Part shown: positions 9,952 to 20,618 of the stretch, in pieces | How positions within the stretch are numbered: position 1 is the stretch's first letter | Layout of the letters: the number at the start of each line of letters is the position of its first letter | Source of the DNA: an uncultured Gammaproteobacteria bacterium | GTDB taxonomy: Bacteria; Pseudomonadota; Gammaproteobacteria; Arenicellales; UBA868 | DNA: 64,000 nt | Assembly: GCA_905612355.1 (NCBI GenBank) | Contig: CAJQRU010000019.1 | Span: forward strand, 1 to 64,000 | Direction: 5' to 3' | The notes under the pieces: model-generated | The model's input: only the letters and a program-made list of their open reading frames with translations | What the model was told of the DNA's origin: nothing | Databases searched by the model: none | Translations under genes and position numbers: made by a program

Positions 9952-11625
9952 TCAGAACAGACCTTCTACTTGGCCCGCGTCGTCTATACGTATGCTGTTG
10001 GCTGCAGGAACACGCGGCAGGCCGGGCATGGTCATAATCTCTCCACAGATAACGACCACAAAGCCAGCACCCGCTGCCAGGCGAACTTCCCGCACTGGTA
10101 TCTGGTGCCCGCTCGGCGCGCCAAGGAGTGTCGGGTCGGTAGAGAAACTGTACTGTGTTTTGGCCATGCAGACCGGAAGATTACCAAAACCATCCGCCTC
10201 GAGTTGGCTTAGCTGTTGGTGGACACGTTTGTCGAGAAGGATGTCCTCGGCGCCATAAATCTGTTGAGCGACCGTCCGAATCTTGTCCGCGAGCGGTAGC
10301 GCATCCTCGTAGAGTGGAGTGAAGTCTGCCTTTCCACTGTCGGCTAGCGCCACCACTTGATGGGCCAACGCTTCCGCCCCGGCGCCGCCATCGGCCCAGT
10401 GATGACAATCAACAGCATCAATGTTCGCGGCGGCACAAAGTTCCTGCAATGCGGCCCGTTCTTCGTCTGTGTCGGCCGAAAAACCGTTGATGGCCACGAT
10501 TACGGGCACACCAAATTGACCAATATTGTGGATGTGGCGAGCCAAGTTGACGAATCCCCTGCGTACGGCATCGGCATTCGGCTCATTTAACTGGTTTCGG
10601 GCAATGCCACCGTGGAACTTGAGCGCCCGTATGGTTGCAACCACAACCGCTGCATCAGGGCGCAGCCCCGACTTTCGACATTTGATATTGAAAAACTTTT
10701 CGGCACCAAGATCGGCGCCAAAGCCCGCTTCGGTGACAACGTAGTCACCCAGACCCAGCGCTGCCCGTGTCGCGATAACCGAATTGCATCCATGGGCAAT
10801 GTTGGCGAACGGTCCGCCATGTATCAACGCCGGAGTGTGTTCAAGGGTCTGGACCAGATTCGGCCTTAGGGCGTCTCGAAGTAGCACCGTCATCGGACCT
10901 TCCGCTTTTAAATCCCGGGCATAGATCGGTTCGCGTGCTCGCGTGTACCCGACAATGATATTGGCTAATCGTTGTTGTAGGTCATCTACGTTCTCAGCCA
11001 GGCAGAAAATCGCCATCACTTCAGATGCGACTGTGATGTCAAAGCCGGATTCGCGGGGAAACCCGTTTGCAATGCCGCCCAGCGAGGCGGTGATCTGACG
11101 AAGGGCACGATCATTCATGTCCACTACGCGACGCCAGGTGATACGGCGCGAGTCAAAATCGAGATCGTTTTTCCAGTAAATATGATTATCAATCAGGGCA
11201 GAGAGCAGGTTGTGTGCGGTACCAATCGCGTGAAAATCGCCGGTAAAGTGAAGGTTGATGTCTTCCATAGGGACAACCTGGGCATAGCCTCCCCCCGCCG
11301 CCCCGCCTTTCATCCCGAAACAGGGCCCAAGGCTGGGTTCGCGAAGGCAAACCACCGCTTTTTTACCAATGCGGGTGAGGCCGTCGCTTAATCCAACGGA
11401 GGTGGTTGTTTTGCCTTCACCGGCGGGTGTCGGAGTCATTGCCGTGACCAGTATCAGGCGCCCCGGCGTCGCGGTTTTGGCCTGCTCGACGCATTCCAGT
11501 GAAAGCTTCGCTTTGTCATGACCAAAAGGCACGAGTTGTTGCCAGTCAAGCCCGAGTTTTTCGCTGATGTCGCGAATCGGTTGGCCATTGTTGGCGCGGG
11601 CAATTTCAATGTCGGTCAACGCCAT
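9952..11625 (-). CDS. fhs: formate--tetrahydrofolate ligase
   Basis: [55 protein letters not shown]; full-length 557 aa. Confidence 0.97.
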   Translation of the reverse strand: MALTDIEIARANNGQPIRDISEKLGLDWQQLVPFGHDKAKLSLECVEQAKTATPGRLILVTAMTPTPAGEGKTTTSVGLSDGLTRIGKKAVVCLREPSLGPCFGMKGGAAGGGYAQVVPMEDINLHFTGDFHAIGTAHNLLSALIDNHIYWKNDLDFDSRRITWRRVVDMNDRALRQITASLGGIANGFPRESGFDITVASEVMAIFCLAENVDDLQQRLANIIVGYTRAREPIYARDLKAEGPMTVLLRDALRPNLVQTLEHTPALIHGGPFANIAHGCNSVIATRAALGLGDYVVTEAGFGADLGAEKFFNIKCRKSGLRPDAAVVVATIRALKFHGGIARNQLNEPNADAVRRGFVNLARHIHNIGQFGVPVIVAINGFSADTDEERAALQELCAAANIDAVDCHHWADGGAGAEALAHQVVALADSGKADFTPLYEDALPLADKIRTVAQQIYGAEDILLDKRVHQQLSQLEADGFGNLPVCMAKTQYSFSTDPTLLGAPSGHQIPVREVRLAAGAGFVVVICGEIMTMPGLPRVPAANSIRIDDAGQVEGLF

Positions 11626-11840
11626 CGGGAATCTCCTGTTGTTTTTGTTCGGTCGAACCTGCGAGTCGATTAACCGATGCTCGTGTCCTTGGATCCTCGG
11701 ATCCTACAACCGTGAACTGTATTCGATTTTCCAGGGTAAGGTAAGGTATTCAACGACCGGTGTGAGCATCGAATGCGACCGCGGCAATAGGTAAGTTCCA
11801 GTTGCGATAACACTTTACCCATGTGAGATAATGGTTTGAA

Positions 11841-12533
11841 ATGAGTTTGAACCAATCACCACTTTACACGCGGGATATGGTGAATGAATTCGATTGGCTG
11901 GCGCACCTAAATACCTCACCCCTGGGCCAGGATCAGTTGCGATGTGCTCTTTCAAGTCTCTCGAGGCAAGGCATGGTTTCGGCAGCTTGTCTCGAGAAGG
12001 ATGTGTGCCAGGCACTGGTGCGACTTGTCGATGCTTTGCCATTTCGTCCCGCTCGCCCTGTGACGGGCTCGTCGACCAGCCTAGTTTTTCAAGACTTTCA
12101 ACTTTGTTACGATGTGCCGGTGACTCACGCATTATGCGGTCTCGCCGAATCATTAGGGCAATTATTCCGCGCGGCGCTGTCGTGTGACTCGCTGGTCGAG
12201 GAGCCGACTGCATTCAGGTTTAATGACCTCATTGTCCAGCGTTATCCCGCGGGATGCCGAGGAATCTCACCTCATCGCGATCATGCCCATTACGTGGTGG
12301 TTGTCGCGATTCTCGTGCTGAGCGGTGATGGCGAGTTCTGTGTCTGTCAAGACCGTTCTGGCGGCACTGCTGTAGAGATATCCGCCAGACCAGGTGACCT
12401 GGTGCTGATGCGTGCACCGGGGCTGCGGGGTGCCGGACCTAGGCCATTTCACCTGTTGCGCAACGTGACTCGTTGCCGGCGAACGGTTGGTTTGCGTTAC
12501 GATGTTGAGAAAGGTGCTGGTGGACTGAAATGA
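11841..12533 (+). CDS. putative 2OG-Fe(II) oxygenase-like protein
   Basis: HRD (HxD) facial-triad-like motif in SPHRDHAHY, later RPFHLLRN...RRTVGLRYD resembling the distal His/Arg of 2OG oxygenases. 4-bp overlap with the downstream MoxR gene. Confidence 0.55.
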   Translation: MSLNQSPLYTRDMVNEFDWLAHLNTSPLGQDQLRCALSSLSRQGMVSAACLEKDVCQALVRLVDALPFRPARPVTGSSTSLVFQDFQLCYDVPVTHALCGLAESLGQLFRAALSCDSLVEEPTAFRFNDLIVQRYPAGCRGISPHRDHAHYVVVVAILVLSGDGEFCVCQDRSGGTAVEISARPGDLVLMRAPGLRGAGPRPFHLLRNVTRCRRTVGLRYDVEKGAGGLK

Positions 12534-13507
12534 CTGACTCGACACGAAGAGAGTTTTCTGGAAATCCGGGTCGTGTTGACACCGCAGATGACTCTATTGG
12601 AGAAACGGTAGCGCGGGTTCTGAGTCTGATCAATGAGGTCATTCTAGGAAAGCCATTGCAGGCAAAGCTTGCCCTCAGTTGCATGGTGGCTGGCGGGCAT
12701 CTCTTGATTGAAGATGTTCCCGGGGTCGGTAAGACGACACTGGGCCAAGTATTGGCTCGTGTATTGGGGCTGGAACTGTCCCGCATACAATTTACAAGTG
12801 ATTTGTTGCCCGCTGACATCGTGGGTATCGGTGTTTATCGCAGCGCGACCGAGTCGTTTCGTTTTCAGCCTGGGCCAATTTTTTCCGAGGTGGTGTTGGC
12901 CGATGAGTTGAATCGGGCTACGCCGAAGGCACAGAGCGCTCTTTTAGAAGCGATGGAAGAGCATCAGGTGACTGTCGATGGTGAGTCCCATGTACTGCCG
13001 ACACCATTCTTCGTCATCGCCACGCAAAATCCGATGAACCAAGTGGGGACTTTCCCATTGCCTGAATCCCAACTGGATCGATTCATGATGCGCATCGGGA
13101 TCGGATATCCTGACCCGTTGGCTGAAAAACAATTGCTGACTCGTCCGGACACACGGATTATCCTCAGCGGATTAGCGCCATTGATGAGCGCAGATAAGGT
13201 TATCGAGTTACAGGCCGCCGCCGCTTCTGTTCATACCAGCGTTGCTTTGGTTGATTATGCGCAGGCCCTGCTTGCTGCGTCTCGTCGTTCGCCCTGGCTT
13301 TTGCAGGGTCTGTCACCACGTGCTGGCATCGCGTTAGTTCGTGCTGCCAGGGCGTGGGCCCTTCTCAATGGGCAGGACCACGTTGTGCCCGAAGACCTCC
13401 AGCAAGTGGCAGCGGCTGTTCTCGATCATCGATTACAGCCAGCCGAGCGAGAGGTGCCGGCCGGTGGCCTTGCGGAACGCCTTATCCGGGAAACTGATAT
13501 TCCCTGA
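12530..13507 (+). CDS. MoxR-family AAA ATPase
   Basis: Walker A EDVPGVGKTTL, ADELNRATPKAQSALLEAMEE, ATQNPMNQVGTFPLPESQLDRF. Confidence 0.95.
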   Translation: MTDSTRREFSGNPGRVDTADDSIGETVARVLSLINEVILGKPLQAKLALSCMVAGGHLLIEDVPGVGKTTLGQVLARVLGLELSRIQFTSDLLPADIVGIGVYRSATESFRFQPGPIFSEVVLADELNRATPKAQSALLEAMEEHQVTVDGESHVLPTPFFVIATQNPMNQVGTFPLPESQLDRFMMRIGIGYPDPLAEKQLLTRPDTRIILSGLAPLMSADKVIELQAAAASVHTSVALVDYAQALLAASRRSPWLLQGLSPRAGIALVRAARAWALLNGQDHVVPEDLQQVAAAVLDHRLQPAEREVPAGGLAERLIRETDIP

Positions 13508-13513
13508 GCAAAA

Positions 13514-14431
13514 GTGATGGCAGACCCGGTTTCGATCATGTTCCACCGGCGCTATGTCTATATGTTGCCGACCGGGCCAGGTTTTTTGTTTGGATTCAGT
13601 ACATTGGCCATGCTGTTGGTCGCGACTAATTACAGCAATGGGCTAGCTCACGGGTTCTGCTTTTTATTGGCCGGCGTTGTCATCGTGTCCATGTTGTATA
13701 CGCAGCGTAATTTGCAGGGGCTGACCGTGTCTGCCGTACCGGCGGCGCCTGTTTTTGCTGGGCAGCGCGCGTGTTTCCCGTTGATGTTTTCCACCTTTGA
13801 TCAAGTTCCCAGGCTGTCTTTATGGCTAGAAAAGGATGCGCATCCGGTAGCGTTTTCTGTTCAGCCCGGGCAACCGGTGCGCCGAAACGTTAGCGTATCG
13901 ACAACAAGGCGGGGTCGTGTGCCTATACCAGCAGTTCGAGTGGCCAGCGCTTATCCCCTGGGGCTTTTCTTTGCGTGGTCACGGCGTATCGAGTTAGCCA
14001 GAGATTGTGTTGTTTTTCCTGAACCCAGTGCGCCGTTGCCGTTTCCCGACTTTCAGGCTGACCTGCCTGTTGGCAGCGGTGTGGTGCGGTCTGATGGGGA
14101 CGATTTTCAAGGTTTTCGCGAGTACCGAGTAGGGGATTCTTATCGTCATATTGATTGGAAATCGTTGCCACGGAGCAACACGCTTCAGGTGAAAATATTT
14201 GCGGCTTCGCATGACAGGGAACGCTGGTTTGACCTCGTACACGCGCCTGGGCCGGGGCTCGAACGTCAGTTGAGCCAGTTATGCCGATGGATTATCGATG
14301 CTGAAGTGCAACAGTTACATTACGGTCTGCGGTTGGGGCCAGTAGTCCTTGCCCCAGGCACTGGCCACAGCCACAAGTTGCGTTGTTTAACGCTGCTGGC
14401 ACTGTACCCGCTGACGATTGATCCTGCGTGA
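13514..14431 (+). CDS. DUF58 domain-containing protein
   Basis: Two N-terminal TM helices and FQGFREYRVGDSYRHIDWKSLPRSNTLQVK. Confidence 0.92.
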   Translation: MMADPVSIMFHRRYVYMLPTGPGFLFGFSTLAMLLVATNYSNGLAHGFCFLLAGVVIVSMLYTQRNLQGLTVSAVPAAPVFAGQRACFPLMFSTFDQVPRLSLWLEKDAHPVAFSVQPGQPVRRNVSVSTTRRGRVPIPAVRVASAYPLGLFFAWSRRIELARDCVVFPEPSAPLPFPDFQADLPVGSGVVRSDGDDFQGFREYRVGDSYRHIDWKSLPRSNTLQVKIFAASHDRERWFDLVHAPGPGLERQLSQLCRWIIDAEVQQLHYGLRLGPVVLAPGTGHSHKLRCLTLLALYPLTIDPA

Positions 14432-16457
14432 CATGATTCGTTCTCTGGTTCAAAGCTATCGGACGTTGCGCCCGTTTGCTCCTGTTGCCCCGTATCCGAG
14501 GCAGGGCGCTGTGCTGCTGCTGCTAGTGGCTACTGTGTTGGTTGTTCAGTTGCATCCGTTGGTTCCCCCATGGTGGGTCCGATTGATAGCGATTAGTTTG
14601 TGTTTATGGAGAGTGGGTATCGAACGGGTTGGTTGGCCGATGCCGTCTCGTTTTTTACGATGGGCGCTGACTGGAGCTGTGTGTGTGACTGTTCTGAGTC
14701 AGTTTCATGGGTTGCACGGCCGGGATGCCGGGACTGTTTTCCTCATGTTATTGATCGGCTTGAAAGGGCTTGAAATGCGCCATTACCGAGATGTCATGGT
14801 GGTGGTTTTTCTGGTGTGGTGGGTTACCTTGACGGGGTTTCTTTTTTCGCAATCTCCAATGACGGCCGCCTGCGGTTTGTTGAGCGGCGGACTGGCCTTG
14901 ACTGCCTTGATGCGCATGAACCAGTCCAGCTTGACCCCGCGGGGGCGGGCTGCCCATGACGCTGTCGGTATGCTGTCCTTGGCGCTGCCCATTATGTTGG
15001 GACTGTATCTCTTGTTTCCTCGAATACAAGGAGGGCTGTGGGGAGTCCCCAATGACCCATTGGTCGGTCGCATGGGCTTAACTGAGGAAGTCAGTCCGGG
15101 GTCAATTCTGCATCTGCTAGAAAACGATGAAGTTGCATTTCGGGCGCAATTTGATGGGCCCGCACCTCCGGTGGAAGAGCGATACTGGCGCGCCTTGGTG
15201 TTGGAATCGACGGATGGCCGTACGTGGCGTCGTGGTGTCATGAAAGACCAATCAACGTCTCTTGAGTTGATGCAGGAGTCAAAACCGATCCGATACACGA
15301 CGACCTTTGAACCGAGTAACAAGAAATGGTTGCCGGTATTGGACTGGCCGGTCACTGTGCCGCCCGGCACTCGCAGTGGTTACGGCCACGTGTTGGCATC
15401 GACAACCAATCTGTTGAGTTCATTACGATTGGAATTGACATCTGACCGGGTTTTATCAACCGCACGATTGGGGGAGGTTGAGAGGCGGGCTAATTTGCAA
15501 CTCGCTATCCCGCCGACCCCTCGGGTAAATGGCTTGGTTGCTCAATGGCGATCGCTGGCTTCTGGTCCTGCCGAAGTGGTACGTCGTGCTTTGGGGCACT
15601 TTCGGTCCGAGTCCTTTTATTACAGTCTTTCACCGACGTCTCTTGGTGATCGACCGGTAGACGAGTTTATGTTTGATACGAGGGAAGGGTACTGTGAACA
15701 TTATGCGAGTGCTTTCACGACGTTGATGCGGGTTGCGGGTATTCCCGCTCGGATGGTGGTCGGGTACATGGGTGGAGAAGTCAATGACGTGCTTGGTTAT
15801 GTTGTGGTTCGACAATCCGATGCGCACGCATGGTCGGAGGTGTGGCTTCCCGCGTCGGGTTGGACTCGAGTTGATCCCACGGCTGCGATTGCGCCTGAGC
15901 GGATTCGTTACGGAATCGATCTGCTTCGATCAATCGACGCGTTGGGTTGGTCTATTGGCGGTGTGCCTCGAGATGCGATGTTGGGATTATTGCAACGAGG
16001 TCACTGGGATAACGGACTGCGGTGGGTCAAACACCGTTTTGATGCAGCAAATTATGGTTGGAACAAATGGGTGATGGATTTTGGCCCTGAACAGCAGTTT
16101 GTGTTTTTTCGAACAGTCGGTTTGGATCAGTTTGGCCGTCCTCTTTTGCTCTTGCTGTTGGTTATTGTGGTCGGGTTGCTGTTATGGGTTGGGCACGGGC
16201 TACTTTCCATGGGGCAGTTGACCAACGATCCCCTGCAGCGAGCTTACAACTATTTTCTCAGGCGCATGGGGAGGTTGGGTCTGACAAAGCATTCGTTTGA
16301 GGGGCCCTTAGATTTCGCCGAGCGTGCCATTCAAGAATGTCCTAATCGCGAGCGATCGATACGAACGGTGACAGAACGTTACGTTGCCGCTCGCTATGGT
16401 CTATCGCAGCCAGTGTCCGTGGCCAATGAAATACGACGTCTGACGCGATCGTTGTGA
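14418..16457 (+). CDS. TgpA-like transglutaminase (DUF3488 + transglutaminase core)
   Basis: N-terminal TM bundle, transglutaminase triad region (EYCEHYASAFTTLMRVAGIPARMVVGY, DAHAWSEVWLPASGWTRVDPTAAI). Follows MoxR and DUF58 genes. Confidence 0.93.
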   Translation: MILRDMIRSLVQSYRTLRPFAPVAPYPRQGAVLLLLVATVLVVQLHPLVPPWWVRLIAISLCLWRVGIERVGWPMPSRFLRWALTGAVCVTVLSQFHGLHGRDAGTVFLMLLIGLKGLEMRHYRDVMVVVFLVWWVTLTGFLFSQSPMTAACGLLSGGLALTALMRMNQSSLTPRGRAAHDAVGMLSLALPIMLGLYLLFPRIQGGLWGVPNDPLVGRMGLTEEVSPGSILHLLENDEVAFRAQFDGPAPPVEERYWRALVLESTDGRTWRRGVMKDQSTSLELMQESKPIRYTTTFEPSNKKWLPVLDWPVTVPPGTRSGYGHVLASTTNLLSSLRLELTSDRVLSTARLGEVERRANLQLAIPPTPRVNGLVAQWRSLASGPAEVVRRALGHFRSESFYYSLSPTSLGDRPVDEFMFDTREGYCEHYASAFTTLMRVAGIPARMVVGYMGGEVNDVLGYVVVRQSDAHAWSEVWLPASGWTRVDPTAAIAPERIRYGIDLLRSIDALGWSIGGVPRDAMLGLLQRGHWDNGLRWVKHRFDAANYGWNKWVMDFGPEQQFVFFRTVGLDQFGRPLLLLLLVIVVGLLLWVGHGLLSMGQLTNDPLQRAYNYFLRRMGRLGLTKHSFEGPLDFAERAIQECPNRERSIRTVTERYVAARYGLSQPVSVANEIRRLTRSL

Positions 16458-16510
16458 TGCATAGCTTCTCTCGATTGCTGGCCCGTCCGTGGGTTTGCTT
16501 CATGTACCAG

Positions 16511-16921
16511 TTATTTTTCTTGAAAATAAGTGTTACGGACTCGCTCATAAACACGTTTAGCGGTGGTAATGCTGATCCCGGCCTGATTCGCGGTGACTTC
16601 TAGCGCCTTCGCCTGGGTGGAATGTGCTCGCGCCCGTTCAATGCGGGCGTAGAGCACGATGTCGGCGGCCACGCGCGGAAAAGCGTGCCCCTGGTCGGGC
16701 GCGAAATAAGGGCGGGGATCGAAGCCTTGGGCAAGAATCTGCAGTATGGCGGCAACACTCGCTGCTTCATCGACGTTGAGTGGGTCGTTTCGAGCAATTT
16801 TATCTGCAAGTGATTGAAGTTGTTCTTCCAATGTTGGTAATCCTTTATGACTGGGTTTGACCACTATCTGGATAATTAGACGCGGATATACTCGGGTGTG
16901 ATTAAGTATTGATGACCACAA
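16511..16921 (-). CDS. conserved-looking hypothetical protein (small, helical)
   Basis: Open frame in an otherwise non-coding gap. Compositionally plausible (LEEQLQSLADKIARNDPLNVDEAASVAAILQILAQGFDPRPYF). Start uncertain, family not recognised. Confidence 0.5.
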   Translation of the reverse strand: MWSSILNHTRVYPRLIIQIVVKPSHKGLPTLEEQLQSLADKIARNDPLNVDEAASVAAILQILAQGFDPRPYFAPDQGHAFPRVAADIVLYARIERARAHSTQAKALEVTANQAGISITTAKRVYERVRNTYFQEK

Positions 16922-16930
16922 GGAGGTTGT

Positions 16931-17413
16931 GTGAAGTTCAAAGAGTTTGTGACTCCCATCGGAGCGCGTTATTTCGAAGATTACGAGGCCGATTGTACTT
17001 ATGATTGTGGGCAGCGATTAGTATTGGAGAGCGAAATCATTGAATTTGCGCAACGTTATGACCCGCAACCCTTTCATATTGATCCCCTGGAGGCGGGGCA
17101 TTCTATTTATGGAGGCCTGATCGCAAGTGGTTGGCATACGGGTGCGTTGACAATGCGGTTGCTGGTAGAGAATTATGTGTCGACGGTGGCAAGCTTGGGG
17201 TCGCCTGGTATCGAGACATTGCGTTGGCCTGCGCCAGTGCGCCCGGGAGACACCCTGGCTGTAACAGTTGAAGTGCTTGAGACACGGGTTTCCCAGTCAA
17301 AACCGGATCGCGGTATCGTGCGCTCCGAGGTCCGTACCGTTAATCAAAAAGGGGTGCAAGTGATGGGATTGGTGTCTGCTAATTTTTTCCTGCGCCGAAA
17401 CACGGTTGGGTAG
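16931..17413 (+). CDS. MaoC-family dehydratase
   Basis: Hot-dog fold signature FAQRYDPQPFHIDPLEA...YGGLIASGWHT. Confidence 0.9.
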   Translation: MKFKEFVTPIGARYFEDYEADCTYDCGQRLVLESEIIEFAQRYDPQPFHIDPLEAGHSIYGGLIASGWHTGALTMRLLVENYVSTVASLGSPGIETLRWPAPVRPGDTLAVTVEVLETRVSQSKPDRGIVRSEVRTVNQKGVQVMGLVSANFFLRRNTVG

Positions 17414-17445
17414 GATGTATATCGAGATACAAGGAAGATAAGACA

Positions 17446-18684
17446 ATGAATGAGTTACGGGTAAATCGAGAACGGTTGTGGGACAGCCTGATGCAAATGG
17501 CTGAAATCGGTGCGACCGAAAACGGTGGGTCGTGTCGCCTGGCGTTGTCGGATGAAGACAAAGTCGGTCGGGATCTCTTCATTGATTGGTGCAAGGGTGC
17601 GGGTTGTTCAATAGAGATTGATCGCATGGGAAATATCTTTGCCACTCGCGCGGGCCGTTCCAATCGGCTCCCCGTTGCTACGGGTAGCCACCTGGATACG
17701 CAGCCTCACGGCGGGCGTTTCGATGGGGTTTATGGCGTTTTGGCAGGTCTAGAAGTCATTCGCTCGTTGAACGATCACCATGTTGAGACCGAGGCTGCGA
17801 TCGAGGTGATTGTCTGGACCAATGAAGAGGGGTGCCGTTTTGCGCCAGCGATGGTTGCTTCGGGTGTTTACGCTGGTCTCTTTGAATTGGATTATGCGCT
17901 CGAGCGTGCCGATGAGAGGGGTGTCACCATGGGTGCGGAGCTTGAACGCATCGGCTATGCAGGTGATCGACCCTGTGGGGAGCATGCCCTCGGTTCTTTG
18001 TTTGAGGCGCATATTGAGCAGGGACCGATACTGGAGCAGGCCGACGATACGATTGGTGTTGTTACCGGGGCGCAGGGAACGCGCTGGTACACGGTATCGA
18101 TTACGGGTCAGGACGCTCACGCCGGACCGACACCCATGGTTGGTCGGCGAGATGCGGTCGTTGCTGCAGCGGCATTGATTCAATCAGTGGAGCGCATTGC
18201 GCATGAAAGACCCCCGCAGGCCGTTGGTACGGTGGGGGCTTTGACGGTTAGTCCGAATTCCCAAAACACAATTGCCGGCCACGTTGAACTTCGAGTGGAT
18301 ATGCGGCATCCAGACGCTCAGATAATGACCGAAATGGATGGTGCGCTCAGAGATAGTGCAGCGATGATTGCTGAGGCGCGCAGTGTCGTGATCAATGTCG
18401 ATGATATCTGGTACAAACCTCCGGTGGTCTTCGACAGCGATTGCATTGCGTCGGTTCGGGAGGCGGCTGCGGCGCTGGGGTATTCTCACCGGGACATTGT
18501 CTCGGGGGCGGGTCACGATGCCTGTCAGGTCTGTTCCGTCGCACCGACCGCGATGATATTTGTCCCCTGTGCCGGTGGTCTTAGTCACAATGAAGCGGAG
18601 AGTGCCAAACCTGAAGATCTCGAAGCAGGTTGTAATGTACTGCTCAACGCCATGGTGGAACGTTCAGGAGTCGTCGAATCATGA
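17446..18684 (+). CDS. Zn-dependent M20-family amidohydrolase (N-carbamoyl-L-amino acid hydrolase / allantoate amidohydrolase family)
   Basis: GSHLDTQPHGGRFDGVYGVLAGLEV, WTNEEGCRFAPAMVASGVYAG, FEAHIEQGPILE, SGAGHDACQVC. Confidence 0.9.
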   Translation: MNELRVNRERLWDSLMQMAEIGATENGGSCRLALSDEDKVGRDLFIDWCKGAGCSIEIDRMGNIFATRAGRSNRLPVATGSHLDTQPHGGRFDGVYGVLAGLEVIRSLNDHHVETEAAIEVIVWTNEEGCRFAPAMVASGVYAGLFELDYALERADERGVTMGAELERIGYAGDRPCGEHALGSLFEAHIEQGPILEQADDTIGVVTGAQGTRWYTVSITGQDAHAGPTPMVGRRDAVVAAAALIQSVERIAHERPPQAVGTVGALTVSPNSQNTIAGHVELRVDMRHPDAQIMTEMDGALRDSAAMIAEARSVVINVDDIWYKPPVVFDSDCIASVREAAAALGYSHRDIVSGAGHDACQVCSVAPTAMIFVPCAGGLSHNEAESAKPEDLEAGCNVLLNAMVERSGVVES

Positions 18685-19430
18685 CCCGCGGCCTTTGTAT
18701 TGTTACCGGCGCCAGTCGGGGTATTGGCGCTGCGACGGCAATTGCGGCTGCCAAGGCCGGGTGGGATGTTGCGGTGAACTATGTTGCCAATCGAGGTGCT
18801 GCTACCCAAGTGGTTAACGAGATTCGCGAGTGCGGAAGAAAAGCCATCGCCATTCAGGCGGATGTCGCTCAGGAAGTGAATGTCATGCGCTTGTTTAAGC
18901 AGGCGGAAGATGAACTGGGCGCCGTCACGGCACTCGTGAATAACGCCGGCACCACAGGTAAGATCACTCGCGTCGAGGATATGTCCAGCGAGGCGATGAA
19001 GTCCGTGCTTGAACTGAATGTGTTAGCGACGATGATTTGCTCGCGAGAGGCGGTTCGACGGATGTCGACCAAGCGCGGCGGCGGGGGTGGAGTGATCGTG
19101 AACGTGTCATCAATTGCACCACGCATCGGATCTGCCAATGAATTTGTTCACTATGCAGCGTCCAAGGGCGCTGTCGATGTTTGGACCGTTGGACTCGCGC
19201 GTGAAGTAGCCGGCGAGGGTATACGGGTAAATGCAGTTGCCCCCGGCATGATCAATACTGAATTGCATGCAGCAGCAGGTGATCCGGAACGAGCGCACCG
19301 CAATGCGCCATCGATCCCGATGGGTCGGGCGGCGGAACCACGGGAGGTCGCGTCTGCCATTGTGTGGCTGTTAGGTGACGAAGCCACTTACTGCGCTGGT
19401 GCTATTCTGGAGGTGAGTGGTGGCCGCTGA
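18681..19430 (+). CDS. SDR-family NAD(P)-dependent oxidoreductase
   Basis: TGASRGIG, NNAG, YAASKGAV motifs. Confidence 0.95.
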   Translation: MTRGLCIVTGASRGIGAATAIAAAKAGWDVAVNYVANRGAATQVVNEIRECGRKAIAIQADVAQEVNVMRLFKQAEDELGAVTALVNNAGTTGKITRVEDMSSEAMKSVLELNVLATMICSREAVRRMSTKRGGGGGVIVNVSSIAPRIGSANEFVHYAASKGAVDVWTVGLAREVAGEGIRVNAVAPGMINTELHAAAGDPERAHRNAPSIPMGRAAEPREVASAIVWLLGDEATYCAGAILEVSGGR

Positions 19431-19472
19431 AGCGATCTCTAACCGTAGTAGGTAGCCGACAACCGCGCAGCG

Positions 19473-20519
19473 TCAGTCGGTGTGATCAAACTCAGGTATG
19501 ACCTTTTCTATAAAGAGTTCTAGCGAGCGTTTCTGTTCTTTGAACCCGAGACCAAGACTTGCGTAATAGATGAAGTGATCGACGCCGAGGTCTTTGTATT
19601 GGTTTAGTTTTTGAATGACCTCATCAGGTGTGCCGAAGAGTAGATTGTCGTGCAGCATCTGTCGGTCATATTCATCCCGGTTTTCCACGGAGGCAAGATC
19701 AATCGCTGCTGGGAAGCCGTTGTGGACACCACCCATGTTCTTGAACAGATTTTCAAACTGTCTAAGCTGTCTTACCGCAGCCTCTACCGGGACTGTCCAT
19801 TGGTCCGCTGAATCGTAGACACAGGTATGCCGCATGGTCGAAAAAATGGGTCGCGATTTTCCAGGGTTGTCCTCGAGGGCGGTTTCAAGACGTTGCACAT
19901 AAGTCTCGACTTCAGTCATTGGCCGAGTAAGCGGCCAGGACATGATATTGCAGCCGTGTTTGACCGCGTAGTCATAGGTGACGGGAGCCCGTGCAGCGAC
20001 CCACACCGGTGGGTGGGGTTGTTGCAAAGGTTTGGGGACCGATGTGGCGGTTGGAAATGACCAGAATTCGCCCTCGTGAGCATAGTCCCCAGCCCACAGT
20101 GCTTTAACCGCGGGCAGCATCTCCTGCATATAGCGGTAACCTTTTGACTGTTTAAGGCCGGGATGCATGCGGTCAAATTCTCTTTGATAGGCGCCAGAGC
20201 CAATCCCAAATTCGAGTCGACCGTCACTGTAGATGTCGAGCAGGGCAGCTTCGCCGGCGACGTTAATCGGGTGCCAGTACGGCGCGACGACAACCCCGGT
20301 GCCCAGACGGATTCGTGAAGTGTGTGCGGCCCACCAGGTCAGTATCTGAAAAGGATTGGGCGCGATAGTCATTTCAAGCGCGTGATGCTCAGCTGCCCAG
20401 ACAATATAAAAGCCACCCTCGTCGGCCATTTTCACCATATCGAGGGTATGACGTTCGACCGCGGGCATGCCGACCTCTGGAGAGAGGCGTTCCATATTGA
20501 TGGCAAGATGAAATTTCAT
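19473..20519 (-). CDS. LLM class flavin-dependent oxidoreductase (luciferase-like)
   Basis: WAAEHHALEMTIAPNPFQILTWWAAHTSRIRLGTGVVVAPYWHP; bacterial luciferase-family features. Confidence 0.9.
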   Translation of the reverse strand: MKFHLAINMERLSPEVGMPAVERHTLDMVKMADEGGFYIVWAAEHHALEMTIAPNPFQILTWWAAHTSRIRLGTGVVVAPYWHPINVAGEAALLDIYSDGRLEFGIGSGAYQREFDRMHPGLKQSKGYRYMQEMLPAVKALWAGDYAHEGEFWSFPTATSVPKPLQQPHPPVWVAARAPVTYDYAVKHGCNIMSWPLTRPMTEVETYVQRLETALEDNPGKSRPIFSTMRHTCVYDSADQWTVPVEAAVRQLRQFENLFKNMGGVHNGFPAAIDLASVENRDEYDRQMLHDNLLFGTPDEVIQKLNQYKDLGVDHFIYYASLGLGFKEQKRSLELFIEKVIPEFDHTD

Positions 20520-20618
20520 CGGTTTGGCATGAGTTCAATGACCAGTGGGTATTTAACCAACAATTGCGTGGTAAGAGGTGGCCGTGGGTCGGTCGCGGGC
20601 AGATCCATGTCGGCCTTG

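Noticed and set aside
14783-15370. 195-aa minus-strand ORF
   Set aside because: Antisense to the transglutaminase gene; composition typical of a shadow ORF.
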